Assembly: GCF_002025205.1 (NCBI RefSeq)
Contig: NZ_CP019947.1
Location: forward strand, 3,324,001-3,388,000
Source of the DNA: Pseudomonas sp. CC6-YY-74
GTDB lineage: Bacteria; Pseudomonadota; Gammaproteobacteria; Pseudomonadales; Pseudomonadaceae
Length of the DNA: 64,000 nt
Direction of reading: 5' to 3'
Shown: piece after piece, positions 45,603 through 55,154 of the stretch
Position numbering within the stretch: the first letter of the stretch is position 1
Layout: every line of letters begins with the position of its first letter
Made by a program: the position numbers and the translations under genes
The notes under the pieces: generated by a model
Seen by the model: only the letters and a program-made list of their open reading frames with translations
The model's database searches: none
Told to the model about the DNA's origin: nothing

Positions 45603-46862
45603 ATGCTCCGCTTCCTTGCCCTGATTTTCCTCACCTGCCTGCTGACTCCGGCCTTTGCCGGCGAGAAAGCCGACGCCCAGAAACAGCTGGAAGCCGCCCG
45701 CAGCGACGTGGCCGAGCTGAAAAAGCTGCTGGAGAAGGTGCAGCAGGACAAATCCGGCGTGCAGAAAGGCCTGCGCAAGACCGAAACCGAAATGGGCGAG
45801 CTGGAAAAGCAGGTCAAGGAGCTGCAAAAAAGCCTGGAAGACGGCGAGGTGGAAATCCAGCGCCTCAATCAGGAGAAAAAAAAACTCCATGACGCGCGCC
45901 TCGAGCAACAACGACTGATCGGCATCCAGGCCCGCGCCGCCTACCAGAGCGGTCGTCAGGAATACCTGAAGCTGCTGCTGAATCAGCAGAATCCGGAAAA
46001 ATTCTCCCGCACCCTGACCTATTACGACTACCTCAGCGAAGCGCGCATGGAGCAGTTGGCCACGTTCAACGAAACCTTGCGCCAGCTGGCCAACGTCGAG
46101 CAGGACATCGTCAACCAGCAGAACCAGTTGCTCGAAGACAAAGGGGCTCTGGACGCGCGCGGCGAGCAACTCGTCCAGGCGCGCAAAGAGCGCCAACTGG
46201 CCCTGGCCAAGCTGAACCAGGAATATTCCGCCCGCGACCACAAGCTCAAGGCCCGCCAGCAAGAGCAGGCGCAACTGGCCCGGGTACTGAAAACCATCGA
46301 AGCGACCCTGGCCCGCCAGGCGCGTGAAGCCGAACAGGCGCGGCAACAGGCCTTGATCGCCGCGCGCGAGCAACAGCGCAGCAGCGCTGCAGCCACCAAC
46401 AGCCCCAACAGCCCCAACAGCGGCCCACTGGTCAGCTCCGGCAGTACTTATGGCGGGCCATTCGCCAAGGCCCGCGGCAAGTTGCCCTGGCCGGTCGATG
46501 GCCGCTTGGTCGCCGGTTACGGAACCCCACGCGGTACTGACACTCGGACTAAATGGGATGGCGTACTGATCGGCGCCAAGGCTGGCAGCCAGGTGCGCGC
46601 CGTACATGGCGGCCGCGTAGTATTCGCCGACTGGTTGCGCGGTGCCGGGCTTCTGGTCATTCTCGACCATGGCAATGGCTACCTGAGCCTGTACGGACAC
46701 AACCAAAGCCTGCTCAAGGACGCCGGCGACGTAGTCAACGCCGGCGAACCCATCGCCACAGTCGGCACCAGCGGCGGGCAAGACACTCCCGCGCTGTATT
46801 TCGCGATTCGCCAGCAGGGCCGCCCCAGCGACCCTGCACAATGGTGCCGCACGCAAGGATAA
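45603..46862 (+). CDS. envC: Murein hydrolase activator EnvC
   Basis: Periplasmic activator of septal amidases. 419 residues from ATG 45603: signal peptide (about 1-19, LLTPAFA), a long coiled coil (about 20-280), a Ser/Asn linker (TNSPNSPNSGP) and a C-terminal LytM-like domain (about 310-415: WDGVLIGAKAGSQVRAVHGG, LVILDHGNGYLSLYGH). The zinc ligands of active LytM enzymes are not all conserved (WDGVLIG replaces the HxGxD-type stretch), as in EnvC. In-frame sequence back to 45492 lacks a signal and is rejected. Confidence 0.93.
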   Translation: MLRFLALIFLTCLLTPAFAGEKADAQKQLEAARSDVAELKKLLEKVQQDKSGVQKGLRKTETEMGELEKQVKELQKSLEDGEVEIQRLNQEKKKLHDARLEQQRLIGIQARAAYQSGRQEYLKLLLNQQNPEKFSRTLTYYDYLSEARMEQLATFNETLRQLANVEQDIVNQQNQLLEDKGALDARGEQLVQARKERQLALAKLNQEYSARDHKLKARQQEQAQLARVLKTIEATLARQAREAEQARQQALIAAREQQRSSAAATNSPNSPNSGPLVSSGSTYGGPFAKARGKLPWPVDGRLVAGYGTPRGTDTRTKWDGVLIGAKAGSQVRAVHGGRVVFADWLRGAGLLVILDHGNGYLSLYGHNQSLLKDAGDVVNAGEPIATVGTSGGQDTPALYFAIRQQGRPSDPAQWCRTQG

Positions 46863-46896
46863 GCGCTGCGCTCATCTCTCTAGGAGTTAGTTCGAC

Positions 46897-48213
46897 ATGC
46901 CGCATCTGTCTCGCCTCACCTCTCTGGCCCTGGCTATCGCATTGCTCGGCAGCCCTCACCTGCTGCAGGCCGCAGAAACGCCGCCAGCGGCGGCCATCGC
47001 GAATGACAAGGCGCCGCTGCCGCTGGACGAACTGCGCACCTTCGCCGAGGTACTGGATCGGATCAAGTCGGCCTATGTCGAACCGGTCAGCGACAAGACC
47101 CTGCTGGAAAATGCGATCAAGGGCATGCTCAGCAACCTCGACCCGCATTCCGCCTACCTCGACCCCGAAGCCTTCCGTGAGCTGCAGGAAAGCACCAGCG
47201 GCGAGTTCGGCGGCCTGGGCATCGAAGTCGGCATGGAAGACGGTTTCGTCAAGGTGGTTTCGCCGATCGACGACACCCCGGCCTCGAAAGCCGGGATCCA
47301 GCCGGGCGACCTGATCGTCAAGATCGACGGCCAGCCGACCAAGGGCCTGTCGATGCTCGAAGCCGTGGACAAGATGCGCGGCGCAGCCGGCAGCAAGATC
47401 CTCCTGACCCTGGTGCGCGAGGGCGGCAAGCCCTTCGACGTGGAACTGACCCGCGCGGTAATCAAGGTCCGCAGCGTCAAGAGCCAGTTGCTCGACGATG
47501 GCTACGGCTACCTGCGCATCACCCAGTTTCAGGTCAACTCCGGCGAAGAGGTCGGCAAGGCGCTGAACAAGCTGCGCAAGGACAACGGCAAGAAGCTGCG
47601 CGGCCTGGTGCTGGATCTGCGCAACAACCCTGGCGGCGTACTCCAGGCCGCGGTCGAAGTAACCGACCACTTCCTCAAGAAAGGCCTGATCGTCTACACC
47701 GAAGGGCGCATCGCCAACTCCGAATTGCGCTTCTCCGCCGACCCGGCAGATGCCAGCGAAGGCGTGCCCCTGGTGGTGCTGATCAATGGCGGCAGCGCTT
47801 CGGCCTCGGAGATCGTCGCCGGCGCCCTGCAGGATCACAAGCGCGGCGTACTGATGGGCACCGACAGCTTCGGCAAAGGCTCGGTGCAGACGGTGCTGCC
47901 GCTGAACAACGACAGCGCCCTGAAACTCACCACGGCGCTGTACTACACGCCCAACGGCCGCTCGATCCAGGCCCAGGGCATAGCGCCGGACATCGAAGTG
48001 GCGCGCGCCAAGCTGACTCGCGAACAGGATGACGCCAATATCAAGGAAGCTGACCTGCTGGGTCACCTGGGTAACGGCAACGGCGGTGTGGATAAACCCA
48101 GCCAGAGCAAAGCCAGCAAAGCCAGCAAAGCGGCACGCCCACAGGATGACGACTACCAACTGAGCCAGGCGCTCAACCTGCTCAAAGGCCTGAGCGTCAC
48201 CCGCGGCGATTGA
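46897..48213 (+). CDS. ctpA: Carboxy-terminal processing protease (S41)
   Basis: Periplasmic protease of the CtpA/Prc family, 438 residues: signal peptide, PDZ domain (about 103-190, FGGLGIEVGMEDGFVKVVSPID) and a Ser-Lys peptidase core with NGGSASASEIVAGALQDH and the general-base Lys327 in TDSFGKGSVQT. A C-terminal low-complexity stretch ASKASKASKA comes from a 9-bp tandem repeat at about 48104-48130. AGGAG lies 11 nt before the ATG. It follows envC by 34 bp and may be co-transcribed with it; CtpA-type proteases tune peptidoglycan hydrolases. Confidence 0.95.
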   Translation: MPHLSRLTSLALAIALLGSPHLLQAAETPPAAAIANDKAPLPLDELRTFAEVLDRIKSAYVEPVSDKTLLENAIKGMLSNLDPHSAYLDPEAFRELQESTSGEFGGLGIEVGMEDGFVKVVSPIDDTPASKAGIQPGDLIVKIDGQPTKGLSMLEAVDKMRGAAGSKILLTLVREGGKPFDVELTRAVIKVRSVKSQLLDDGYGYLRITQFQVNSGEEVGKALNKLRKDNGKKLRGLVLDLRNNPGGVLQAAVEVTDHFLKKGLIVYTEGRIANSELRFSADPADASEGVPLVVLINGGSASASEIVAGALQDHKRGVLMGTDSFGKGSVQTVLPLNNDSALKLTTALYYTPNGRSIQAQGIAPDIEVARAKLTREQDDANIKEADLLGHLGNGNGGVDKPSQSKASKASKAARPQDDDYQLSQALNLLKGLSVTRGD

Positions 48214-48236
48214 ACCGCTGACGCAGGGCAGGTACG

Positions 48237-48267
48237 AAAAAGCCCGGACACGATGCCGGGCTTTTTC
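48237..48267 (+). terminator. Terminator after ctpA
   Basis: AAAAAGCCCGG-ACACGATG-CCGGGCTTTTTC, about 24 bp after the ctpA stop. Confidence 0.92.
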
Positions 48268-48310
48268 TTGGCTCTGAACTAGTGAGCCGTTGCAAGGCGC
48301 GGCTGTTGAG

Positions 48311-48376
48311 TGGGCTTCAGCCCAGCACCGCTAGATTGGGACTTGCTGGGCTGAAGCGGCTCGCTGCCAGCCCAGC
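48311..48376. repeat. REP-like palindromic repeat pair, copy 3
   Basis: TGGGCTTCAGCCCA (48311-48324) and GCTGGGCTGAAGCGGCTCGC with CAGCCCAGC (48345-48376) form an inverted pair with the same GGGCTGAAGC core as elements at 42481 and 45451, as in REP doublets. Confidence 0.6.
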
Positions 48377-48432
48377 TTTACCCTCAACCCATAATGCTAC
48401 AGAGCCTTGTTCTTGCCTGCCTGGATTAACCG

Positions 48433-49188
48433 CTACAGGTAGCTGTTGGTCATGTCCTCGACAAAGCCTTCGCTGCGCAGCTCATCCAACGCCTTCTGCA
48501 ACCGCTGCACCACCTCGTCGGGGGTATCCTTGTTCAGCGCCAGATACAACTCGGCCTCATTGAAGCGCAGCACAGTGGTCAGGCCGCTGACGCCTTCCTG
48601 CTTGGCGAGGTAGCGGCCAACCGGGTCGGTGGTGGCCCACAGATCAATCTGCCCCTTGATCAGCTTTTGCACGTTCTGCTGGTCGCGTAGCGCGTTGATC
48701 GGCTCCAGCCCCTGGCTTTCCAGATGCTGACTGACCGCATCGTTCTTGTAGGCGCCGACCTTGTACTGCCCAGCCTCTTTCAAGCTGGCCACGCTGAGGT
48801 TGTTGCCTGGCGCGGCAAGCAGCACCCAGCCAGTGTTGGCAAGCGGCCCCACCCACTTGAACAGCGGCTGGCGCTCCGGGGTAAAGGTGGTGGAGAACAG
48901 CCCGTAGCTGGGCTTGTCCAGGGTCAGCCGGTACAGCCGATCCCAGGGAAAACGCAGGCTCAGGCTGTAGTCGATCTTGGCGCGCTTGAACATGGCCCGG
49001 ACGATCTCGGCACTGATACCGTCGATACTGTCGTCACGGGCAAAGTTCTTGTCGTCGACCGACATATTGAACGGTGGGAAATTCTCGGTCAGCAACACCA
49101 CCTTGTAGCCATAGGGCAACTCGGCATGGGCCGCGCAGGCGCTGAAAAGAAGGCCGAACAACAAACTGCTTTTGATGATCTTCAACAT
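48433..49188 (-). CDS. Periplasmic substrate-binding protein, family 3 (copy A)
   Basis: 251 residues: signal peptide (about 1-22, SACAAHA) and a bilobal SBP_bac_3 domain (YKVVLLTENFPPFNMSVDDKN, DGISAEIVRAMFKRA, then KVGAYKNDAVSQHLESQG and IDLWATTDPVGRYLAKQEG). Such proteins bind amino acids or related solutes; no transport partners are encoded next to it, so the ligand and use are unknown. It is a tandem paralogue of the next gene, with which it shares most signature segments. Confidence 0.88.
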   Translation of the reverse strand: MLKIIKSSLLFGLLFSACAAHAELPYGYKVVLLTENFPPFNMSVDDKNFARDDSIDGISAEIVRAMFKRAKIDYSLSLRFPWDRLYRLTLDKPSYGLFSTTFTPERQPLFKWVGPLANTGWVLLAAPGNNLSVASLKEAGQYKVGAYKNDAVSQHLESQGLEPINALRDQQNVQKLIKGQIDLWATTDPVGRYLAKQEGVSGLTTVLRFNEAELYLALNKDTPDEVVQRLQKALDELRSEGFVEDMTNSYL

Positions 49189-49267
49189 TAATTAGTCTTC
49201 CCGCTCGCAGGTATTGTGATTATGGCTAGCGGCAGTTCGGCTCGTGGCCAACCTGCTGAGTCCTGTT

Positions 49268-50035
49268 TTACAGATAGCTGCTGAGGATGTCATCGACGAA
49301 TCCTTCGCTGCGCATCTTGTCCAGTTCAGCCTGCAGCTTCTGTACCACCTCGTCGGGCACAGCCTTGTTCAGCGCCAGGTACAACTCGGCGCTGTCGAAA
49401 CGCAGGATGGTCTTCAGCCCGGAGACACCTTCTTGCTTGGCCAGGTAACGTCCGGCAGGATCGCCGGTGGCCCACAGATCGATCTGCCCGGCCATCAGTT
49501 TCTTGGCGTTTTGCTGGTCACGCAACGCGGTGATCGGCTCCAGGCCCTTTTCCAGCAGATGCTCGGCAATCGCGTCGCCCTTGTAGGCCCCGACCTTGTA
49601 TTGCTTGGCCTGCTCCAGGCTGGTCAGGCTGATGGAGCTGTCGCTTCTACCGAGCAGCACCCAGTCATCCGGGCCAATCGGCCCGACCCACTTGAACAGG
49701 GCCTCGCGCTCGGGCAGACGCGCGGTGACGAACACGCCGTAACCCGGCTTCTCCAGCGCCAGTTTGTAGATGCGAGCCCAGGGGAAGCGCAGGGTCATGC
49801 TGTAGCTGACCTCGGCACGCTTGAACATCTCGCGCACGATATCCACGGCGATACCGTCAAGGTTGTCTTCCCGAGCGAAGTTCTTGCCGTTGATTGCCAT
49901 GTTGTAGGGCGGGAAGTTCTCGGTGAGCAAAACCACGCGGTAGTCCGGCGCCGATTCGGCGTGAGCGCTAGCGCTCAGCCCGAATACGACGCCGGCCAGC
50001 GCAAACAGCAGGCGTTTGTGCTTGTGCATGTGCAT
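49268..50035 (-). CDS. Periplasmic substrate-binding protein, family 3 (copy B)
   Basis: 255 residues: signal peptide (about 1-26, LSASAHA), then YRVVLLTENFPPYNMAINGKNFAREDNLDGIAVDI and KVGAYKGDAIAEHLLEKGLEPITALRDQQNAKKLM, closely matching copy A. The pair arose by tandem duplication. The N-terminal sequence is a His/Lys-rich MHMHKHKRLLFALAG. It lies about 240 bp downstream of hisF with no transporter genes nearby. Confidence 0.88.
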   Translation of the reverse strand: MHMHKHKRLLFALAGVVFGLSASAHAESAPDYRVVLLTENFPPYNMAINGKNFAREDNLDGIAVDIVREMFKRAEVSYSMTLRFPWARIYKLALEKPGYGVFVTARLPEREALFKWVGPIGPDDWVLLGRSDSSISLTSLEQAKQYKVGAYKGDAIAEHLLEKGLEPITALRDQQNAKKLMAGQIDLWATGDPAGRYLAKQEGVSGLKTILRFDSAELYLALNKAVPDEVVQKLQAELDKMRSEGFVDDILSSYL

Positions 50036-50223
50036 TCTCTTTATTCTGGTTAGGGCAGGACTATTCTGGTGTGAGCAGGATGCCGCAGCATACTCAGCCC
50101 GATCATCTACGCCCAGCCGCGCCCTGGAGAATACGGCTCATCCGGTCCATGGAAGACCTGGAATGACGCATTTATGTATTTGTCGGCAGGACGCTAGCCA
50201 AGACCCTAACGCAGCGCGCTGGC

Positions 50224-50264
50224 GGGCGCTGTCGACTCGCTCCCAGCTTCGCTCGACAGCGCCC
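50224..50264 (-). terminator. Stem-loop downstream of hisF
   Basis: Perfect 12-bp stem GGGCGCTGTCGA/TCGACAGCGCCC with a 17-nt loop, 14 bp after the hisF stop. It lacks a T-run, so it could be a processing or 3'-end stabilising structure. Confidence 0.5.
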
Positions 50265-50277
50265 CAGCATCGAACGA

Positions 50278-51048
50278 TCAGCGCACCACGATGCCGCGAC
50301 TGGCCAGATAGGCCTTGGCCTCGGGTACGGTGTATTCGCCGAAGTGGAAGATACTCGCGGCCAGCACCGCATCGGCCTTGCCTTCGAGGATGCCGGCGGC
50401 CAGGTGTTCCAGATTACCGACGCCGCCGGAGGCGATTACCGGAATGCCGACCATCTCGCTGATGGCACGGGTGACGCCGAGGTCGTAGCCGCGCTTCACC
50501 CCATCCTGATCCATGCTGGTGAGGAGAATTTCACCGGCGCCGAGGTCTTCCATTTTCTTCGCCCAGAGCACGGCATCCAGGCCGGTCGGCTTACGCCCAC
50601 CGTGGGTGAAAATTTCCCAGCGCGGGGGCTCGCCCGGCAACGAAACGCACTTGGCGTCGATGGCGACGACGATGCACTGCGAACCAAAGCGCGCAGCAGC
50701 CTCGCCGACGAACTCCGGGGTGAATACCGCCGCAGTGTTGATCGAGACCTTGTCCGCGCCGGCATTCAGCAGGTTGCGAATGTCCTGCACGGTACGTACG
50801 CCGCCGCCCACGGTCAGCGGAATGAAGACCTGGCTGGCCATGCGCTCCACCGTATGCAGGGTGGTGTCGCGGCCATCGACGCTGGCGGTGATATCGAGGA
50901 AGGTAATCTCGTCGGCGCCCTGCTCATCGTAGCGGCGGGCGATTTCCACCGGATCGCCGGCATCGCGGATATTCTCGAACTGGACGCCCTTGACCACCCG
51001 GCCGTTGTCCACGTCGAGGCAGGGGATGATGCGTTTTGCCAGTGCCAT
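50278..51048 (-). CDS. hisF: Imidazole glycerol phosphate synthase, cyclase subunit
   Basis: TIM-barrel subunit that uses ammonia from HisH to form imidazole glycerol phosphate and AICAR. 256 residues: [19 protein letters not shown], catalytic Asp in CLDVD and in [33 protein letters not shown] and [12 protein letters not shown]. Last gene of hisB-hisH-DUF2164-hisA-hisF; separated from hisA by a 75-bp gap occupied by a palindromic repeat. Confidence 0.98.
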   Translation of the reverse strand: MALAKRIIPCLDVDNGRVVKGVQFENIRDAGDPVEIARRYDEQGADEITFLDITASVDGRDTTLHTVERMASQVFIPLTVGGGVRTVQDIRNLLNAGADKVSINTAAVFTPEFVGEAAARFGSQCIVVAIDAKCVSLPGEPPRWEIFTHGGRKPTGLDAVLWAKKMEDLGAGEILLTSMDQDGVKRGYDLGVTRAISEMVGIPVIASGGVGNLEHLAAGILEGKADAVLAASIFHFGEYTVPEAKAYLASRGIVVR

Positions 51049-51059
51049 ACGGTGCTCCC

Positions 51060-51123
51060 GTAGGGTGGGTGCAACCCACCGATAAAGATTGCGTCAGTTG
51101 CGGCGGGTTTCACCCGCCCTACA
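51060..51123. repeat. Palindromic extragenic element between hisA and hisF
   Basis: Begins GTAGGGTGGG and ends CCCGCCCTAC, with two internal hairpins (GGTGGGTGCAACCCACC and GGCGGGTTTCACCCGCC). It fills the whole hisA-hisF spacer within the operon. Such paired GTAGGGTGGGT elements are known extragenic repeats; here it would be transcribed and folded. Confidence 0.7.
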
Positions 51124-51861
51124 TTAGCCGCCGTAGGCGTCGCAGACGGCCTGCGCTTCGGCCACGTCCAGGGTGCCTTCGTAGATCGCCCGGCCGGTGA
51201 TGGCGCCGATGATGCCAGGGGTGCGGGCGTCAAGCAGGGTCTGGATATCACCGAGGTTGTGGATACCGCCGGAGGCGATCACCGGGATTCGCGTGGCGTT
51301 GGCCAGGGCCACGGTAAAGGGCACGTTGCAGCCCTGCATCATGCCGTCCTTGGCGATGTCGGTATAAACGATCGCAGCGACGCCATCGGCTTCGAAGCGC
51401 TTGGCCAGGTCGATGACCTGCACCGTGCTGATTTCAGCCCAGCCGTCGGTGGCGACGAAACCGTCTTTTGCATCCAGACCGACGATGACCTTGCCCGGGA
51501 AAGCGCGGCAGGCTTCAGCAACGAAGGCCGGATCTTTCACAGCCTTGGTGCCGATGATCACGTAGCTCACCCCAGCCTTGACGTAATGCTCGATGGTTTC
51601 CAGCGAACGAATGCCGCCGCCGATTTGGATCGGCAGGTGCGGGTAGCGCTTGGCGATGGCGGTGACCACCTCGCCATTGACCGGCTGGCCTTCGAAGGCG
51701 CCATTCAGATCGACCAGATGCAGACGGCGGCAGCCACCCTCAACCCACTTGGCCGCCATGCTCACCGGATCGTCGGAGAACACCGTGGAATCTTCCATGC
51801 GGCCCTGGCGCAGGCGCACGCAGGCGCCGTCTTTCAGATCGATAGCGGGAATAATCAGCAT
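51124..51861 (-). CDS. hisA: ProFAR isomerase HisA
   Basis: TIM-barrel isomerase of histidine biosynthesis, 245 residues: [22 protein letters not shown] with catalytic Asp, [52 protein letters not shown] and [13 protein letters not shown]. Start at ATG 51861; longer in-frame sequence upstream overlaps the DUF2164 gene and is not used. Confidence 0.97.
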   Translation of the reverse strand: MLIIPAIDLKDGACVRLRQGRMEDSTVFSDDPVSMAAKWVEGGCRRLHLVDLNGAFEGQPVNGEVVTAIAKRYPHLPIQIGGGIRSLETIEHYVKAGVSYVIIGTKAVKDPAFVAEACRAFPGKVIVGLDAKDGFVATDGWAEISTVQVIDLAKRFEADGVAAIVYTDIAKDGMMQGCNVPFTVALANATRIPVIASGGIHNLGDIQTLLDARTPGIIGAITGRAIYEGTLDVAEAQAVCDAYGG

Positions 51862-51898
51862 CGGTTGAACCTGTTCAAGTCGTTGGATTCGGTGAGGA

Positions 51899-52159
51899 TC
51901 AGCTCTTCTCGAGCGCCCAGAGGTCGCTTTCGATGCTCTCGAACCTGTCCTTGAGGACGGTCTGCACATCGAAAATCGCCCGATCGTAATAGTGCGGAGC
52001 AATTTCGCGGGTAAACAGCTCGAGGATTTCCGCGACCTCGAACGAACCCAGCTGCAGCTCGAAACGCGTCTCCATGAAGCGCTTGATGACGCTGGTCGCC
52101 TCACGCTCCTGTTCCGGGGTCAGGGTCAGGATCGGCGGCTTGCTCTTGGCCTTGCTCAT
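51899..52159 (-). CDS. DUF2164 protein in the his operon
   Basis: 86 residues of the DUF2164 family: [52 protein letters not shown]. No known function. It is inserted between hisH and hisA, abutting hisH (start at 52159, hisH stop at 52160) and 37 bp before hisA. Compact and intact, so it is a normal operon member. Confidence 0.9.
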   Translation of the reverse strand: MSKAKSKPPILTLTPEQEREATSVIKRFMETRFELQLGSFEVAEILELFTREIAPHYYDRAIFDVQTVLKDRFESIESDLWALEKS

Positions 52160-52798
52160 CTACCAGCGCCCGTCCCAGGCGGCGAAGTTCTGCAGCAACT
52201 GCAGGCCGTGGGTATGGCTCTTCTCCGGGTGGAACTGCACGGCGAAGCGCGAGCCCTCGGCCAGCGCCGCGGCGAAATCCTTGCCGTAATGGCCGCGACC
52301 AACCACTTGCTGCGGCTTGCTAGCCTCGATGTAGTAGCTGTGCACGAAGTAGAAGCGCGCCAGATCCGGGATGTCGTGCCACAGCGGATGATTGACCGAC
52401 TGCGCCACTTGGTTCCAGCCCATGTGCGGCACTTTCAGCTTTTCGCCGTCCTCGACCATATTCTTGCCGAAGAAGCGCACCTGGCCGGGGAACAGGCCGA
52501 TGCAATCGACGCCATCGTTCTCTTCGCTGCGCTCAAGCAAGGCCTGCATGCCGACGCAGATGCCGAGAAACGGCCGGTCCTGACTGACTTCACGCACCAG
52601 CGTGTCGAAGCCCAGGCGCTTGATCTCGGCCATGCAATCGCGAATCGCCCCGACTCCGGGAAACACCACGCGGTCGGCTTCACGAATCACCTGGGCATCG
52701 CTGGTCACCAGCACCCGGCCGGCACCGACATGCTCCAGCGCCTTGGCCACCGAGTGCAGATTGCCCATGCCGTAGTCGATTACTGCAACCGTTTGCAT
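52160..52798 (-). CDS. hisH: Imidazole glycerol phosphate synthase, glutaminase subunit
   Basis: Class-I glutamine amidotransferase that supplies ammonia to HisF. 212 residues: [11 protein letters not shown], nucleophile Cys in [18 protein letters not shown], and His-Glu in [14 protein letters not shown]. Start ATG at 52798 overlaps the hisB stop by 1 nt (TGATG), so translation is coupled. Confidence 0.97.
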   Translation of the reverse strand: MQTVAVIDYGMGNLHSVAKALEHVGAGRVLVTSDAQVIREADRVVFPGVGAIRDCMAEIKRLGFDTLVREVSQDRPFLGICVGMQALLERSEENDGVDCIGLFPGQVRFFGKNMVEDGEKLKVPHMGWNQVAQSVNHPLWHDIPDLARFYFVHSYYIEASKPQQVVGRGHYGKDFAAALAEGSRFAVQFHPEKSHTHGLQLLQNFAAWDGRW

Positions 52799-53391
52799 CA
52801 GAGGCAACCCTTGGTCGAGGGCATCTGCCCAGCCATCCGCGGGTCCAGCTCGACGGCCATGCGCAGGGCGCGGCCGAAGGCCTTGAACACAGTCTCGATC
52901 TGGTGGTGGGTGTTAGTGCCGCGCAGGTTGTCGATGTGCAGGCTGATCAGGGCATGGTTGACGAAGCCCTGGAAGAACTCCTGGAACAGATCGACATCGA
53001 AGCCGCCGACCACTGCCCGAGTGAACGGCACGTGCATCTGCAGCCCCGGGCGACCGGAGAAATCGATCACCACGCGCGACAGCGCCTCATCAAGCGGCAC
53101 ATAGGAATGGCCGTAACGGGTCATGCCCTTCTTGTCGCCAATCGCCTTGGTAAAGGCCTGGCCGAGGGTGATGCCAACGTCTTCGACGGTGTGGTGGTCG
53201 TCGATATGCAGGTCGCCCTTGCACTGGATATCCAGGTCGATCAGGCCGTGACGGGCAATCTGATCGAGCATGTGCTCGAGAAACGGCACGCCAATAGCAA
53301 ACTTGGCCTTGCCAGTACCATCCAGGTTGATCGAGACCTTGATCTGGGTCTCCAGGGTGTTGCGCTCGACGGATGCCGTACGTTCGGCCAT
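52798..53391 (-). CDS. hisB: Imidazole glycerol-phosphate dehydratase
   Basis: Manganese-dependent dehydratase of histidine biosynthesis, 197 residues: [38 protein letters not shown] and the C-terminal [18 protein letters not shown] carry the metal-binding histidines. Monofunctional, without a phosphatase domain. Start at ATG 53391 with GGAG 9 nt upstream; in-frame sequence to 53475 is ignored. First gene of the his unit. Confidence 0.97.
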   Translation of the reverse strand: MAERTASVERNTLETQIKVSINLDGTGKAKFAIGVPFLEHMLDQIARHGLIDLDIQCKGDLHIDDHHTVEDVGITLGQAFTKAIGDKKGMTRYGHSYVPLDEALSRVVIDFSGRPGLQMHVPFTRAVVGGFDVDLFQEFFQGFVNHALISLHIDNLRGTNTHHQIETVFKAFGRALRMAVELDPRMAGQMPSTKGCL

Positions 53392-53945
53392 CACCAGCTC
53401 CACAAAATCGTTGTGCGAAAGGGCCGTCATTATAGGCGGCCCTGGGCCTGGGCGGCTACCGGCGGCGGTCGGCAAGCAAGGCTATCGGCATAATTGACGC
53501 CGTTTTATGCTGCGCAGCCGTCAACGAGGTGCACGCCTGACGGGTAGGCGACCCCCCCGTTGTCCATACGCCGCGCTGTCGCACCGCAAACTGGAGGCAA
53601 GCGTGTCCGCCAGCTTGTAGGTACCTGCAGGAGCAGGGGGGGACGCCTAGTTCCATGCCCGCGAAACGCATCGCGGCCATGGGCCGCTCCTACAGGAAAC
53701 GTAATAACCCATAAAACCAATAACATACGTGTTGCTTGATAACAGCCAGCTTGCTGCGGTCCGGCGTCCCGGCGACCAGCAACCGCGCCGCATGGGGCCG
53801 GCAGCCACCGTCCCAGCCAGCGTCGATAGCGCAAGCGTCATGACACGCCTAGCCACCGCGCAGATCTTGCTATGCTCGACAGCTTGACGCCGACTCGCGC
53901 GAAAAGCGGCAGCCACCCCAGCCAAACCCCGGCAACGCACCCGCC
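53392..53945. other. his operon upstream region with REP element
   Basis: About 550 bp without a gene, between divergent hisB and the oxidoreductase gene. It contains a typical Pseudomonas REP-like palindrome at about 53655-53698 (TGCCCGCGAAACGCATCGC then GGCCATGGGCCGCTCCTAC). A related, worn half (GTAGGTACCTGCAGGAGC) lies at about 53617-53634. No clear promoter boxes were seen. Confidence 0.5.
53655..53698. repeat. Pseudomonas REP element (GTAGGAGCGGCC family)
   Basis: On the minus strand it begins GTAGGAGCGGCCCATGGCC and continues with GCGATGCGTTTCGCGGGCA, two short hairpins of the common GTAGGAGCGGCC REP class. Extragenic. Confidence 0.75.
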
Positions 53946-55046
53946 ATGGACAGTATCGACACCCTGATTATCGGCGCCGGCGCCCTCGGCCTGACCTGCG
54001 CCGCACGCCTGGCCCGAGCGCCGCAGAGCTGCCTGATCGTCGAGGCGGAGCAGCTGATCGGCAGCCACACCTCCAGCCGCAATTCCGAAGTCATCCACGC
54101 CGGCATCTACTACGCCCCCGGCTCGCTGAAAGCCCAGCTATGCCTGGAAGGCCGCGAGCGCCTGTATGCCTGGTGCGCCCAGCACCGGGTAGCGCACCGC
54201 CGCATCGGCAAGCTGCTGGTGGCGGTCAGCCCGACCGAACGCAGCAAGCTCGACGCACTGGCCGCCAATGCCCATGCCTGCGGCGTGCATGACCTGGAAT
54301 ATATCGAGCAAGCCCGGCTCGCCGAACTGGAACCGGCCGTGCGCGGCTTTGCAGCGCTGCTGTCGCCGAGCACCGGAATCATCGACAGCCATGCCTACCT
54401 GCAATCGCTGCTCGCCGCCGCCGAGAAGCAGGGCGCACAACTGGTCCTGCATACCCGCGTCGACCAGCTCGAACCCGGCCCTGACGGCTGGATCGTCACG
54501 GGCCGCAGCGCCGGCGAAGTCTTCCAGCTCAAGGCGCAGCGGGTGATCAATGCCGGCGGCCTGTTCGCCCAGCAGCTGGCGGCCAATACCCAGGGTTTGC
54601 AAGGCATACCGGCCCTGCATCTGTGCCGCGGCAGCTACTTCGGCTACAGCGGCCGCGCGCCCTTCCAGCACCTGATCTATCCGCTGCCGGAGGCCAACAC
54701 CTCGGGCCTGGGCATCCACGCCACCCTCGATCTCGGCGGCCAGGTACGCTTCGGCCCGGACACCGAGCACCTCGAGCATATCGATTACCGAGTCGACGAA
54801 CAGCTGCGCGAGCCCTTTGCCAACGCGATCCGCCGCTACTTCCCGGGCCTCGACAGCACGCGCCTGGTGCCAGGCTACAGTGGCATCCGGCCGAAACTGG
54901 TCGGCCCCGGGGAACCGGCCGCCGACTTCCTTATCCAAACCGCAAGCGATCACGGTCTGCCGGGGCTGATCAATCTGTTCGGTATCGAGTCGCCAGGACT
55001 GACCGCCAGCCTGGCGATTGCCGAACGCGTCGCTCGAGCGCTGTAA
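53946..55046 (+). CDS. FAD-dependent oxidoreductase, LhgO-like
   Basis: 366-residue DAO-family flavoprotein. FAD-binding IIGAGALGLTCAARLA at the N-terminus, then the characteristic LIGSHTSSRNSEVIHAGIYYAPGSLKA, SPSTGIIDSHAYLQSL, and C-terminal YSGIRPKLVGPGEP and LFGIESPGLTASLAIAE. These match the L-2-hydroxyglutarate dehydrogenase/oxidase (LhgO) group, but the exact substrate cannot be told from sequence alone. It stands alone between hisB and the AsmA gene. Confidence 0.85.
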   Translation: MDSIDTLIIGAGALGLTCAARLARAPQSCLIVEAEQLIGSHTSSRNSEVIHAGIYYAPGSLKAQLCLEGRERLYAWCAQHRVAHRRIGKLLVAVSPTERSKLDALAANAHACGVHDLEYIEQARLAELEPAVRGFAALLSPSTGIIDSHAYLQSLLAAAEKQGAQLVLHTRVDQLEPGPDGWIVTGRSAGEVFQLKAQRVINAGGLFAQQLAANTQGLQGIPALHLCRGSYFGYSGRAPFQHLIYPLPEANTSGLGIHATLDLGGQVRFGPDTEHLEHIDYRVDEQLREPFANAIRRYFPGLDSTRLVPGYSGIRPKLVGPGEPAADFLIQTASDHGLPGLINLFGIESPGLTASLAIAERVARAL

Positions 55047-55154
55047 CAGCCACTTGCAAAATCAGTGCATTAGCCGGACTTTCGCCGGCCTATTGCAGCG
55101 GTCGGCGCTATACTCGCCGACTCAATTCAAGTTCACCGAAACAAGGAATCGTCC

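Noticed and set aside
44057..45868. 603-residue minus-strand frame opposite gpmI and envC
   Set aside because: Spans two well-supported plus-strand genes and has no family character.
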